In this document: one piece after another, positions 9,452 to 18,700 of the stretch
Layout of the letters: each line of letters starts with the position of its first letter
Position numbering within the stretch: position 1 is the first letter of the stretch
Origin: Corynebacterium minutissimum
GTDB lineage: Bacteria; Actinomycetota; Actinomycetes; Mycobacteriales; Mycobacteriaceae
NCBI RefSeq assembly: GCF_000805675.1
Contig: NZ_JSEF01000015.1
Coordinates: 1-64,000 of the forward strand
Length of the DNA: 64,000 bases
Reading direction: 5' to 3'
Notes under the pieces: generated by a model
Databases searched by the model: none
Told to the model about the DNA's origin: nothing
The model's input: only the letters and a program-made list of their open reading frames with translations
Translations under genes and position numbers: made by a program

Positions 9452-10214
9452 CGACGGTCTCCTTCTCAGTGGTGGCGTCCTCAGTGGTGGCGCCCTCGGT
9501 GTTTTCCGCAGCTTCGTCCACGGCCGCGTTGGCGCGCCGCACCATCCAAATGGTGAGCAGGGTGACTACGCCGGTAAGCGGCCAGCCCATGATGATGCGG
9601 ACAACGCCCAGAGTGGTCGTCGCGTCGGCGTCGTACAGCGCGCGTTGCACAGCGAACCGGGCGAAGAAAACCACAGCCCAGCCCGCCGTAGCCCATGCGT
9701 AGGCGCGGCGAGCCTTCGGAATCGTGCGCCAACTCATGTCATCGCCGTTGAGGCCCTTCCACACCACGCCAACCAATGGCCAGCGCGCAATGATGGATAT
9801 CGCCGCGACGATGAAGAGCGCCAATGACATCCAAATGCCGTAAAGGAAGTAACCTTTGGCATCCCCTGTAAACCACGCGATGCCTGCGCAAATACCTACT
9901 CCTAGAAGACCTGACAGGGCCGGTTGCAGCGTTTCCTTGCGCAAAAGGCGCCACACGCTAATGAGCAACGCCACGCCCAAGGCAGCGATGAGCGCTGGCC
10001 CCAAGCCCCAAACGTTATTAACCGGGATGAGGACCAGAACCGGCAACGTCGCTGAGACCAAGCCTGTAAGGCCGCCCATCTGCTCCAGAGGGGACGGTTC
10101 AGCGTTGGCTTCTACCGTCGTCGGCTCTTCCTGCGAAGTTTCCGGCGCAGCGCCTTCGTTGTCCAGAGATCTAGCGGCCTCGTGCTTATCCGCGTCAGGG
10201 TTAGGTGTGGTCAC
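9444..10214 (-). CDS. DUF3159 domain-containing membrane protein
   Basis: A 256-residue integral membrane protein with a charged, low-complexity N-terminus (about 45 residues), five to six hydrophobic segments and an acidic Thr/Glu-rich C-terminal tail. This is the DUF3159 family, function unknown, in its usual actinobacterial position between the TRAM methyltransferase and DUF3710. Start is GTG 10214. An AAGGA lies 13 bases upstream, farther than usual. Confidence 0.8.
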   Translation of the reverse strand: MTTPNPDADKHEAARSLDNEGAAPETSQEEPTTVEANAEPSPLEQMGGLTGLVSATLPVLVLIPVNNVWGLGPALIAALGVALLISVWRLLRKETLQPALSGLLGVGICAGIAWFTGDAKGYFLYGIWMSLALFIVAAISIIARWPLVGVVWKGLNGDDMSWRTIPKARRAYAWATAGWAVVFFARFAVQRALYDADATTTLGVVRIIMGWPLTGVVTLLTIWMVRRANAAVDEAAENTEGATTEDATTEKETVDD

Positions 10215-10241
10215 GGTGGTGAGTGGTCCTTGTCGGTGCGG

Positions 10242-11150
10242 TTAGTTCTTATCCGGATTATCGAGCTCACTTAGCTGCTCGCGAGCCTGAGCTTCGGCAG
10301 GAGTTTCGTTCTCGGGGCTAGCGGGAGTGCCCGGGGTGCCGGAGTCTGCGTTGTTAGCCGCCGCTTCTTGTTGGCGCTGCTGAAGAGCTTGCGAGACCTG
10401 CTCCGCCAGCTGCTGAGGCAGCATCACGGGCAAGGAGCTACCGGCGAGGATCGGATCCTCACCACGGTAGATGAAGGTGCGGGCAACGACCTCGCGGCCG
10501 AGCTTCGCCAGCTCCTCTTCCTTCCCCGCTGGGGCTGCCAGTGTGAGGCGGTACATCCAGCGCGGACCTTCCACACCGATGATGCGGATGCCGCCCTTGT
10601 CGCTAGTGCCCACGATTTCCGAACCCCATGGCCCATCTTCTGGGTGGGCAGAGAAGCCATCAGACTCCAAGCCATTGATGATGTCGGCGGCGGATTCCGC
10701 CCACTGGCCCGGGGTGCGCGGGGCAGCGAAAGCCACCGGAGTCATCCGACCATGCGGGGTGAGGATGTGAAGCATACGGGGGCCGTCCTGGCCCATCTCT
10801 ACCTGTACTTGGGATCCCTTGGGAAGCGGGATACGCATCGAGCCAAGGTCGAGCAAGCCGACAGAGAAATCTTCGAAGTTGAACTCAGCAATATCGACGG
10901 TATCGCCATCGTAGGGGCCCATGTCGCCGTTGACTGCGTCGTGTGCCACGGCCTTAACTCCCAGCCCTGCGGCACTATCAGCACTATCGGCGCTATCGTT
11001 GTCCTCGCTTACGGGGCCTGCCGAGTGCGAAGCGTTAGCATCAGTGTCTTCGTGCGCCGGTGCGGCAGCACCCGATGCTGCCTCATCGCGCTCAACAGCG
11101 CTCTCTGAGTTGTTCTCTTTGTTCTTCTTGCCAAAGGGCCACAACGCCAT
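10242..11150 (-). CDS. DUF3710 domain-containing protein
   Basis: A 302-residue soluble protein of the actinobacterial DUF3710 family. The first 75 residues are Lys/Asn- then Asp/Ser/Ala-rich; the conserved core runs from about residue 85 (VDIAEFNFEDFSVGLLDLGS) to 245. The C-terminal tail is Gln/Glu-rich. It follows dut on the same strand, as in other corynebacteria and mycobacteria. ATG 11150 has AAAGG upstream. Function unknown. Confidence 0.8.
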   Translation of the reverse strand: MALWPFGKKNKENNSESAVERDEAASGAAAPAHEDTDANASHSAGPVSEDNDSADSADSAAGLGVKAVAHDAVNGDMGPYDGDTVDIAEFNFEDFSVGLLDLGSMRIPLPKGSQVQVEMGQDGPRMLHILTPHGRMTPVAFAAPRTPGQWAESAADIINGLESDGFSAHPEDGPWGSEIVGTSDKGGIRIIGVEGPRWMYRLTLAAPAGKEEELAKLGREVVARTFIYRGEDPILAGSSLPVMLPQQLAEQVSQALQQRQQEAAANNADSGTPGTPASPENETPAEAQAREQLSELDNPDKN

Positions 11151-11241
11151 TATCTGTGCCTTTCTGCTAGTCGGTGTGGGTACGCACGGTGTTCGTTAAG
11201 TGTGTGCTGTCTTGGTGTGTACCGGGGGATGTACAGGGGTC

Positions 11242-11718
11242 TTAGTTCACGCCGGTGGAACCGTAACCACCGTCGCCGCGTGTGGTGTCATCGAGCTCCT
11301 CAACCTCGCTAAAGCCCACCAGCTCTACCCGCTGCACAATGAGCTGCGCGATACGCATACCGCGCTCAACCTCGAAAGTCTCGGTTGGATCGTGATTAAT
11401 GAGACATACCTTAATCTCCCCGCGATAGTCCGCATCAATAGTCCCCGGGGTATTGGTAACGGAGATGCCATGCTTCGCAGCCAAACCGGAGCGTGGGTGA
11501 ACCAATCCCACCGTGCCTAGGGGCAAGGCAAGGGCAATACCGGTTCCAACTAGGGCGCGTTCACCGGGACGCAAGGTGACATCGTGTGCGGCATACAGAT
11601 CCGCACCAGCATCGCCTCGGTGGGCACGCTTTGGCAATGGAAGCTCTTTATCAAGGCGCTTGACCTTGACATCACCAAAAGGACTTACCGGATCTACAAG
11701 GGGGTGTTGCTCATTCAC
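11242..11718 (-). CDS. dut: Deoxyuridine 5'-triphosphate nucleotidohydrolase
   Basis: A trimeric dUTPase that hydrolyses dUTP to dUMP and pyrophosphate. All five motifs are present: HRGDAGADL (I), [12 protein letters not shown] (II), [11 protein letters not shown] (III), RIAQLIVQ (IV) and [10 protein letters not shown] (V) at the C-terminus. With GTG 11718 the protein has 158 residues, close to the usual length. An alternative GTG at 11757 would add 13 basic residues that the family lacks. It begins the minus-strand run dut-DUF3710-DUF3159-methyltransferase-dxs. Confidence 0.93.
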   Translation of the reverse strand: MNEQHPLVDPVSPFGDVKVKRLDKELPLPKRAHRGDAGADLYAAHDVTLRPGERALVGTGIALALPLGTVGLVHPRSGLAAKHGISVTNTPGTIDADYRGEIKVCLINHDPTETFEVERGMRIAQLIVQRVELVGFSEVEELDDTTRGDGGYGSTGVN

Positions 11719-11838
11719 TCGGCCCAGCCTACCTTGTCCCCTCTTACTGGGGACCACGTGGCAGGGAGGCGCTCGCGGCCAACATGCTCCCCTGGGAGGT
11801 TAGGCTCCTTCATCGAGTGGCGACTAGAATCGAGGGCC

Positions 11839-12369
11839 ATGACTTCCAGTTCCTCGTCTGCCGAGCAGAGCCCTGCTGCTGATTCCCCGGTTGTTCTCTA
11901 CCGCGAGCGCCAGTGGGTGCCGTGGTACTGGTGGCTAATGGCGGCTTTCGTTGTGGTGATCAGCACAGCAACGGTCAGCCTTAACCGCGGAATTCTGTGG
12001 GTCATCATTCCCGCTATCTTGCTGTCTGCCATCGCTGTGTGGGTGCTGCTGACATGGTCCAACACTGTCGTGCAAGTAGAGCAAGACAGTGACGGCACGA
12101 GGTGGCTGACGGTTAAGGAAGCACAACTGCCCCACGATGTGGTCTCGCGCAGTACTGCGGTGCCCGCCACCGCACGGCGAAATGCACTCGGTCCGCAGCT
12201 GGACCCAGCAGCTTTTATTGTCACGCACGGCTGGGTTCCCGAGCACGTCATGCTCGTCCTTGATGACCCCGAGGACCCCACCCCCTATTGGCTCATTGGC
12301 TCAAAGAACCCCGAGAAGCTGCTCGCTGCTTTCGTCCCTGACCAAGCTGGAACGAGCGCGACTCACTGA
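11839..12369 (+). CDS. DUF3093 domain-containing membrane protein
   Basis: A 176-residue protein with two adjacent hydrophobic segments (about residues 30-75) and a soluble C-terminal domain with conserved ALGPQLDPAAFIVTHGWV. DUF3093 family of unknown function, divergent from dut as in Rv2698. ATG 11839 is preceded by TAGAAT at 11825-11830, 8 bases away, so a leaderless transcript is likely; the open frame upstream to 11584 overlaps dut and is not used. Confidence 0.8.
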   Translation: MTSSSSSAEQSPAADSPVVLYRERQWVPWYWWLMAAFVVVISTATVSLNRGILWVIIPAILLSAIAVWVLLTWSNTVVQVEQDSDGTRWLTVKEAQLPHDVVSRSTAVPATARRNALGPQLDPAAFIVTHGWVPEHVMLVLDDPEDPTPYWLIGSKNPEKLLAAFVPDQAGTSATH

Positions 12370-12449
12370 CTTCACTTACTGTGCCCCTAGCGCTCGCAGA
12401 GTCCGCAGGGCCCACAGACCCCGAAGAGCGACATGCTTAGACGGCGTTG

Positions 12450-12740
12450 TTAAGCACAATCCTTACATACCAGTTCGCCGTTCTCTTCGTGGTCCAAGCG
12501 CTTGTTGGACTGGACGAGGAAGCATACCGAACAGGTGAATTCGTCTTCCTTGCGCGGAACGACGGTGACGTTGAGCTCTTCGCCGGTCAGGTCGACTGAC
12601 GGCGGCTCGAATGCCTCAACGATTTCGCCGTCATCATCCATGCCATTGTTGTCATTTTCCGCTGCTTTGAGGCCCTCGAGGGAGTCAGCCTCAAGCTCGT
12701 CTTCAGCGCGGCGACGCGGTGCGTCATAATCGGTGGCCAT
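12450..12740 (-). CDS. DUF4193 domain-containing protein (zinc-ribbon-like)
   Basis: A 96-residue acidic protein with a C-terminal pair of CxxC motifs (CSVC and CKDC) 21 residues apart, which suggests one zinc ribbon. DUF4193 is an actinobacterial family of unknown function and sits here next to DUF3093 as in Rv2699c. ATG 12740 gives the expected length. Confidence 0.85.
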   Translation of the reverse strand: MATDYDAPRRRAEDELEADSLEGLKAAENDNNGMDDDGEIVEAFEPPSVDLTGEELNVTVVPRKEDEFTCSVCFLVQSNKRLDHEENGELVCKDCA

Positions 12741-13054
12741 AGTGTTCGCCCCTGTGTGTCAGATCGATGGGAATGTGTATTTATCGACGGCATCCTAAAC
12801 CACGCGCGCCTAACTGTCACACTCGCCTCGCCGCGGGGGCAGGATTCTGCTCACCCCCACACCACTTTGCCTGAAAGTTTCCCCTGTTCAGCCTCTTCTT
12901 TGCGCGGCTTTTTCGGCAAAGAAAAATTACCTTGATCCACCTCACATAGAAGGAACTATGGCTCTTTTCGGCACCGCCCATGTCGTCTGTTTCACGCCTA
13001 AATGACACCGGAATGTCCGCACATCATGCGGGACAGTTGCTTAAACTAGACACC
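12741..13054. promoter_or_regulatory. Divergent promoter region DUF4193/ppgK
   Basis: No normal-size gene. It holds the leaderless -10 of ppgK (TAAACT, 13042-13047). A possible 15-codon open frame (12958-13005, starting MALFGTAHV) has AGAAGGA three bases before its ATG. A role as leader peptide is possible but unproven. Confidence 0.4.
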
Positions 13055-13840
13055 ATGACTGCGCAACACTCACAGCACCAAGCGCCTCTCCATGATGGCC
13101 ACTCTTTCGGTATCGACGTCGGCGGCTCCGGCATCAAGGGTGCCGAGGTCGACCTCGCCACCGGTGAGTTCGTGGGCGACCGCCTCAAGATTGCCACCCC
13201 CAAGCCTGCCACTCCGGAGGCAGTTGCCGAAGTTATTGCACAGATCGTCGCTGAGAAAGGCTGGGATGGCCCCGTTGGCATCACCATGCCCGCTGTAGTC
13301 AAAGACCAGGTTGTTCGCAGCGCCGCCAACATTGACAAATCCTGGATTGGCATTGATGCCCAAGAGCTGTTCAGCCAGTACCTTGCTGCGCCTTTTACGG
13401 TGCTGAACGACGCCGACGCGGCCGGGCTCGCCGAGGTTGCTTACGGTGACGACGTCGCTCGTACGGGCCCGGTTATCTTCCTTACTCTCGGTACGGGTAT
13501 TGGTTCTGCTTTCCTTCTCGACGGTCAACTTTTCCCCAACACTGAGATTGGTCACCTCATTGTGGGCGAGCAGGAGGCCGAGCACCAAGCGTCCTCCGCC
13601 GTCAAAGATCGCGAGGGCCTCAAGACCAAACAGTGGGCCAAACGTGTGAACCGAGTGCTGTATGAATACGAGGCGTTGTTTAACCCTTCCGCGTTCGTTA
13701 TCGGCGGTGGCATCTCCCGCAAGTTCGACAAGTGGGGCGAGCACCTCAGCATTGAAACCCCAGTTGTGGCAGCTCAACTGCGTAATCGTGCAGGTATCGT
13801 CGGCGCTGCTATGGCGGCGAAGGAAGGTATCCGCCCATAA
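13055..13840 (+). CDS. ppgK: Polyphosphate glucokinase
   Basis: A 261-residue ROK-family kinase that phosphorylates glucose with polyphosphate or ATP. The phosphate-binding motif [12 protein letters not shown] lies near residue 18, the catalytic Asp in [12 protein letters not shown], and [11 protein letters not shown] follows. It sits directly before sigA, the conserved corynebacterial and mycobacterial position. Start ATG 13055 is supported by TAAACT 7 bases upstream and by the usual protein length; the frame open from 12980 would run through the promoter. Confidence 0.92.
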   Translation: MTAQHSQHQAPLHDGHSFGIDVGGSGIKGAEVDLATGEFVGDRLKIATPKPATPEAVAEVIAQIVAEKGWDGPVGITMPAVVKDQVVRSAANIDKSWIGIDAQELFSQYLAAPFTVLNDADAAGLAEVAYGDDVARTGPVIFLTLGTGIGSAFLLDGQLFPNTEIGHLIVGEQEAEHQASSAVKDREGLKTKQWAKRVNRVLYEYEALFNPSAFVIGGGISRKFDKWGEHLSIETPVVAAQLRNRAGIVGAAMAAKEGIRP

Positions 13841-14041
13841 GCAAAGGCGCGTTCAACTTTCCCAGTTGACCCCAGTCACCGCCAGCAGGAGAAAATGATC
13901 TATACTGGGCTGTCGATTACCCAATCTTGAGCGGCGCGCCTCTCCTGCTCATCTCGGAGGCGGGCTAGCATCGGGGACTAGTTGCGATGACTTTGCGCTT
14001 CCCCATATTTTCCACACAGAGAGCAAGTCGAAAGGGCGTAC

Positions 14042-15526
14042 GTGGCAGCCACTGATTCTTCAGACCAGGTACTCGGTGAAGGCGAGAACACCTCCGAGGC
14101 ATCTGCACCTGCACAGAAGACCGCCAAGAAGACGGCAAAAAAGACCGCTAAAAAGACGGCTAAAAAGACCGCTAAGAAGACTGCGAAGAAAACAGCTAAA
14201 AAGACTGCCAAGAAGGCAGCCAAAAAGACGGCTAAGAAAACCACTCGCAAGTCTGCTCAGAAGGCTACAAAGAAGACGGCTAAAAAAACCGTCCGCAAGT
14301 CGGCCGCTAAGAAGGCAACGTCTCCGGAGGGAAACGCTGAAGCAACCGAGTCTGATGAGGACCTGATCGAGGACCAGACTGACGACTTGGACGCAGACGC
14401 AGCAGACGACGCGGATATCGATTTTGATCCGGACAACGCCGACATCGACGATGATGATGAGTTCGGCGACGAAGATGATCTGGAAGGCGAGGACGCTGAC
14501 GACGAGGACGAGGAGGATGGCTCCTCCGTCTGGGACGAGGACGAGTCTGCTGCCCTGCGTCAAGCGCGTAAGGACGCAGAACTTACTGCGTCTGCTGACT
14601 CCGTTCGCGCTTACCTCAAGCAGATCGGTAAGGTCGCACTGCTCAACGCGGAGCAGGAGGTCTCGCTAGCCAAGCGCATTGAGGCAGGCCTCTACGCGCA
14701 GTACCGCATGGACGAGATGGAAAAGGCCCGCGCTGAAGGCGATAAGGCCGCCAAGCTCTCCCCCATGGAAAAGCGTGACATGCGGGCTATCGCCCGTGAT
14801 GGCCGCAAGGCAAAGAACCACCTTCTCGAGGCGAACCTGCGTCTCGTGGTGTCCTTGGCCAAGCGCTACACCGGCCGCGGTATGGCTTTCCTTGACCTCA
14901 TTCAGGAAGGAAACCTGGGTCTTATCCGCGCCGTGGAGAAGTTTGACTACACCAAGGGCTACAAGTTCTCCACGTACGCCACGTGGTGGATCCGCCAGGC
15001 TATTACCCGCGCTATGGCAGACCAGGCCCGCACCATCCGCATTCCGGTGCACATGGTGGAGGTCATCAACAAGCTTGGCCGCATCCAGCGTGAGCTGCTG
15101 CAGGACTTGGGCCGTGAGCCCACCCCGCAGGAGCTGGCCAAGGAAATGGACATCACCGAGGAAAAGGTGCTGGAAATCCAGCAGTATGCCCGCGAGCCGA
15201 TCTCCCTGGACCAGACTATTGGTGACGAGGGCGATTCCCAGCTTGGTGACTTTATCGAAGACTCCGAGGCAGTTATCGCCGTCGATGCAGTTTCCTTTAC
15301 ATTGTTGCAGGACCAGCTTCAGGATGTGCTGACGACTCTCTCCGAGCGTGAGGCTGGCGTGGTTCGCCTGCGCTTTGGTTTGACCGATGGCATGCCGCGC
15401 ACTTTAGACGAAATCGGCCAAGTCTACGGCGTTACCCGCGAACGTATTCGCCAGATCGAGTCCAAGACCATGTCGAAGCTACGCCACCCATCGCGTTCGC
15501 AGGTTCTGCGCGACTACCTCGACTAA
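14042..15526 (+). CDS. sigA: Primary RNA polymerase sigma factor SigA
   Basis: A 494-residue group 1 sigma-70 factor. A Lys/Ala/Thr-rich N-terminal part (about residues 26-95, built on the unit KTAK) is followed by an acidic stretch (about 100-170), then sigma 1.2 ([15 protein letters not shown]), sigma 2 ([46 protein letters not shown]), sigma 3, and sigma 4 with the -35-binding helix [17 protein letters not shown]. From [19 protein letters not shown] on it is nearly the mycobacterial sequence. Start is GTG 14042. The accessory block begins after its stop. Confidence 0.97.
   Translation: MAATDSSDQVLGEGENTSEASAPAQKTAKKTAKKTAKKTAKKTAKKTAKKTAKKTAKKAAKKTAKKTTRKSAQKATKKTAKKTVRKSAAKKATSPEGNAEATESDEDLIEDQTDDLDADAADDADIDFDPDNADIDDDDEFGDEDDLEGEDADDEDEEDGSSVWDEDESAALRQARKDAELTASADSVRAYLKQIGKVALLNAEQEVSLAKRIEAGLYAQYRMDEMEKARAEGDKAAKLSPMEKRDMRAIARDGRKAKNHLLEANLRLVVSLAKRYTGRGMAFLDLIQEGNLGLIRAVEKFDYTKGYKFSTYATWWIRQAITRAMADQARTIRIPVHMVEVINKLGRIQRELLQDLGREPTPQELAKEMDITEEKVLEIQQYAREPISLDQTIGDEGDSQLGDFIEDSEAVIAVDAVSFTLLQDQLQDVLTTLSEREAGVVRLRFGLTDGMPRTLDEIGQVYGVTRERIRQIESKTMSKLRHPSRSQVLRDYLD
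14117..14330 (+). repeat. 12-base tandem repeats encoding KTAK in SigA
   Basis: Repeats of about 12 bases (AAGAC-GCTAA-like, synonymous third-position changes) encode eight or more consecutive KTAK units, then degenerate [10 protein letters not shown] units. The number of copies could vary by slippage without changing frame. Confidence 0.85.
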
Positions 15527-15543
15527 GAGGCCAAGCTAGCCAA

Positions 15544-15571
15544 GGCAAGCGACCAGACGCACACGCTTGCC
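15544..15571 (+). terminator. Hairpin downstream of sigA
   Basis: Perfect 8-bp inverted repeat GGCAAGCG/CGCTTGCC with a 12-base loop, 18 bases after the sigA stop. No T-tract, so termination is uncertain. Confidence 0.4.
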
Positions 15572-15766
15572 GACGCCGCCCCTCGCCTCCCCCGTTAGCA
15601 CTAAGCTGCGGAGGGACGCGATACCGCGCACATCAGGAGTTGAGGTATCAGGATTCTTGATGAAGGAGAAACTCTCAACCTGAAAGATGGTCATTCAGCC
15701 AGCTCACTGTACGACATCGCCACCATTTGGAAGTGGAGTACTCATGTGTAGTCCATAATGGACACC

Positions 15767-18700
15767 ATGTCTGCTTTCGGTGAAGTCCTATCCCAGCTCC
15801 GTGAAAATCAGCCTCAAGGCTCGTACGGCATTAAGTTCGAGAAATTAATGGTCAATTACTTCCGAACCGATCCCGTCCTCCAGGAGCAGTTCTCGGAAGT
15901 CAGCCGTTGGAGCGATTGGGAGTTCAACGGCGGTAAGCAAGACACCGGCATCGACCTCGTTGCCCGGCGCGCCGATGACGACGCGTGGGTTGCCATCCAG
16001 TGCAAGTTCTACAAGCCGGATACCTATATTCAGAAGCGTCACCTCGATTCCTTCTTTGAGGCATCCGGACACTCGTTTACTACAGACAAGGGCAGAGAGT
16101 CCTTCGCACAGCGGATCATCATCTCCACGTCGGAGCGATGGTCAAAGAATGCTGAGGAGATGCTGGAGCACCAGCTCATCCCGACCAACCGTATCGGCAC
16201 GGCAGCGATTGCAGAATCCCCTATCAACTGGGATGTGACCTTCCCGGGTTCTGAGATCGAAATTAACCTCACCCGGCGCGAGGTTTTCTCCTCGCGTCCA
16301 CACCAGCAAGAAGCGATCTCGAAGGCCATCGCAGGCTTTGAAGCACACGACCGTGGAAAGCTCATCATGGCGTGCGGTACGGGAAAGACGTTTACCGCCC
16401 TGCGTCTGGTGGAGCAGTATGCAGAAAACAACGGCGGGCGTGCCCGCGTCCTCTTCCTCGTTCCCTCCATCTCCTTGCTCTCGCAGACGTTAAAAGAATG
16501 GACCGCACAGAACCAAGAGCACCTGCCTCTGAAGTCCTACGCAGTCTGTTCGGATACGAAGGTCTCCAAAAAGGCTGAAGACATTGCCTCCTATGACTTG
16601 GAGGTTCCGGTCTCTACCAACGGCAAGGACATTGCCGAGCGCACCGCGCAGGGCAAGCGTCGTGCCGGTATCAACGTCATCTTCTCCACGTACCAGTCCA
16701 TTGAGGCCATTCACGAGGCCCAAGCGGAGTACGGCATGGATGACTTCGATCTCGTCATCTGCGACGAGGCCCACCGCACCACCGGCGTCACCCTCGCCGG
16801 GGAAGACGCCTCCACCTTCGTGAAGATTCACGACGAAAAATACATCAAGGCCAGCAAGCGTCTCTACATGACCGCGACTCCCCGACTCTTCGATGACAAC
16901 GTCAAGGGCAAGGCCGAGGAACATTCCGCGGAGTTGGCCTCCATGGATGACGAGGCCATCTACGGCCCCGAGTTCTACCGCCTCGGCTTCGGCGAAGCCG
17001 TGGACAAGGGTCTACTCACCGACTACAAGGTCCTCGTCATGACCGTCGAGGAAGATATCGCCGCCGACGTCCTCGCCGCCAACCCCACCAACGAAATCAA
17101 CCTCACCACCGCCTCAGCCATGATTGGCGCCTGGAACGGACTCGCGAAGCGTTCGGGTGCCGAGCAAGACACCAAGTCCGGCTTTGAAGCGAACGCCCAA
17201 CCCATGCGCCGTACCGTTGCCTTCGCCAAGGACATCAAGGCCTCGAAGACCATCCAGGAGACCTTCCCCACACTCATCCGCCAGTACCAAGAGCAGCTCA
17301 AGGACCACGCCGCCACCAACGACGTCAGCCTGCTCAACATCGATCTCCAGGTCGCCGTCGAGCACGTCGATGGCACCATGAACGCCCTCGAGCGCGGCAA
17401 CAAGATCTCGTGGCTTGAGTCCTCCATCCCCGAGGACGAGACCCGCATCCTTACTAACGCCCGCTGTCTGTCCGAGGGCGTGGACGTCCCTGCCCTCGAT
17501 AGCGTCATCTTTTTCCACCCGCGCAATTCCATGGTGGACGTAGTCCAGTCCGTCGGCCGCGTCATGCGCAAAGCCGAGGGCAAGGACTACGGCTATATCA
17601 TCCTGCCCGTCGCTATCCCGCCGGGAGTCTCCCCGTCCCAGGCACTCAACGACAACACGCGCTTCCGCGTGGTCTGGCAGATTCTCAACGCCCTGCGCGC
17701 CCACGATGACCGCTTCAACGCGAAGGTCAACTCGATTGCGCTCAACGAGAAGGTCGAACTGCCCATCGACATCGAAAGCGTAAAGAAAACCAAGAAGGAC
17801 GAGGAACAGTCCCTCGCGGACAAGGCCAAAGAAGCACAGGCAAAGCTCGATGCTTCCGATACCACCTCAGCCAGCCACTCTGAGTCCTCCGGTGAGCAGG
17901 ACCTCACCTCGGCACAGATCGCGCTGTTCTCCCTCGAGGCCTGGCAGGAAGCCATGTACGTCAAGCTCGTCGACAAGGTCGGTACGCGTACTTATTGGGA
18001 AGACTGGGCTGACGATGTCGCCACGATCGCCGAAGCACAAATCGCCCGCATCAAGGCACTCATCAATGCCGCGGATGACACGATCCGCAAGGAATTCGAG
18101 GTCTTCATCGAGGGCCTGCGCGGGAACCTCAACGACTCGATCACCGAGGACGAAGCAATCAGCATGCTCTCGCAGCACCTTATCACTGCCCCGGTCTTCA
18201 ACGCGCTGTTCACCGAGCACGACTTCGCCGCGCACAACCCAGTCGCCCGCGTCATGCAGCGCATGGTCGACGCATTGTCCGACGCCAAGCTCGAATCCGA
18301 GACCGAGTCCCTCACCAAGTTCTACGAGTCGGTCCGCATCCGCGCCTCCGAGGTCTCCTCCGCTTCCGGCAAGCAGCAAGTGATCAAAGACCTCTACGAA
18401 CGATTCTTCCGCAAAGCCTTCAAGAAGCAGTCCGAGGCCCTCGGCATCGTCTACACTCCAGTAGAAATCGTCGACTTCATCCTGCGCTCCGCCGATCACA
18501 TCTCCCGCTGGCACTTCGGCAAGGGCCTTACCGACGAAGGCGTCCACATCCTCGACCCCTTCACCGGCACCGGCACGTTCATGGTGCGGCTCCTCCAGTC
18601 GGGTCTCATCGAACCCGACGCCCTCGCCCGCAAGTACGCTGGCGAACTCCATGCCACCGAGATCATGCTGCTCGCCTACTACGTCGCCGCGGTCAACATC

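Noticed and set aside
11584..11838. Longer N-terminus for the DUF3093 protein
   Set aside because: The extension overlaps dut on the other strand and lies upstream of the TAGAAT promoter hexamer.
14117..14330. Short regular repeats that could suggest a CRISPR array
   Set aside because: The unit is 12 bases without spacers and lies in frame inside sigA.
13978..14563. Frames rich in FLAVFLAVF antisense to sigA
   Set aside because: They are the reverse reading of the KTAK repeats and not a membrane protein.
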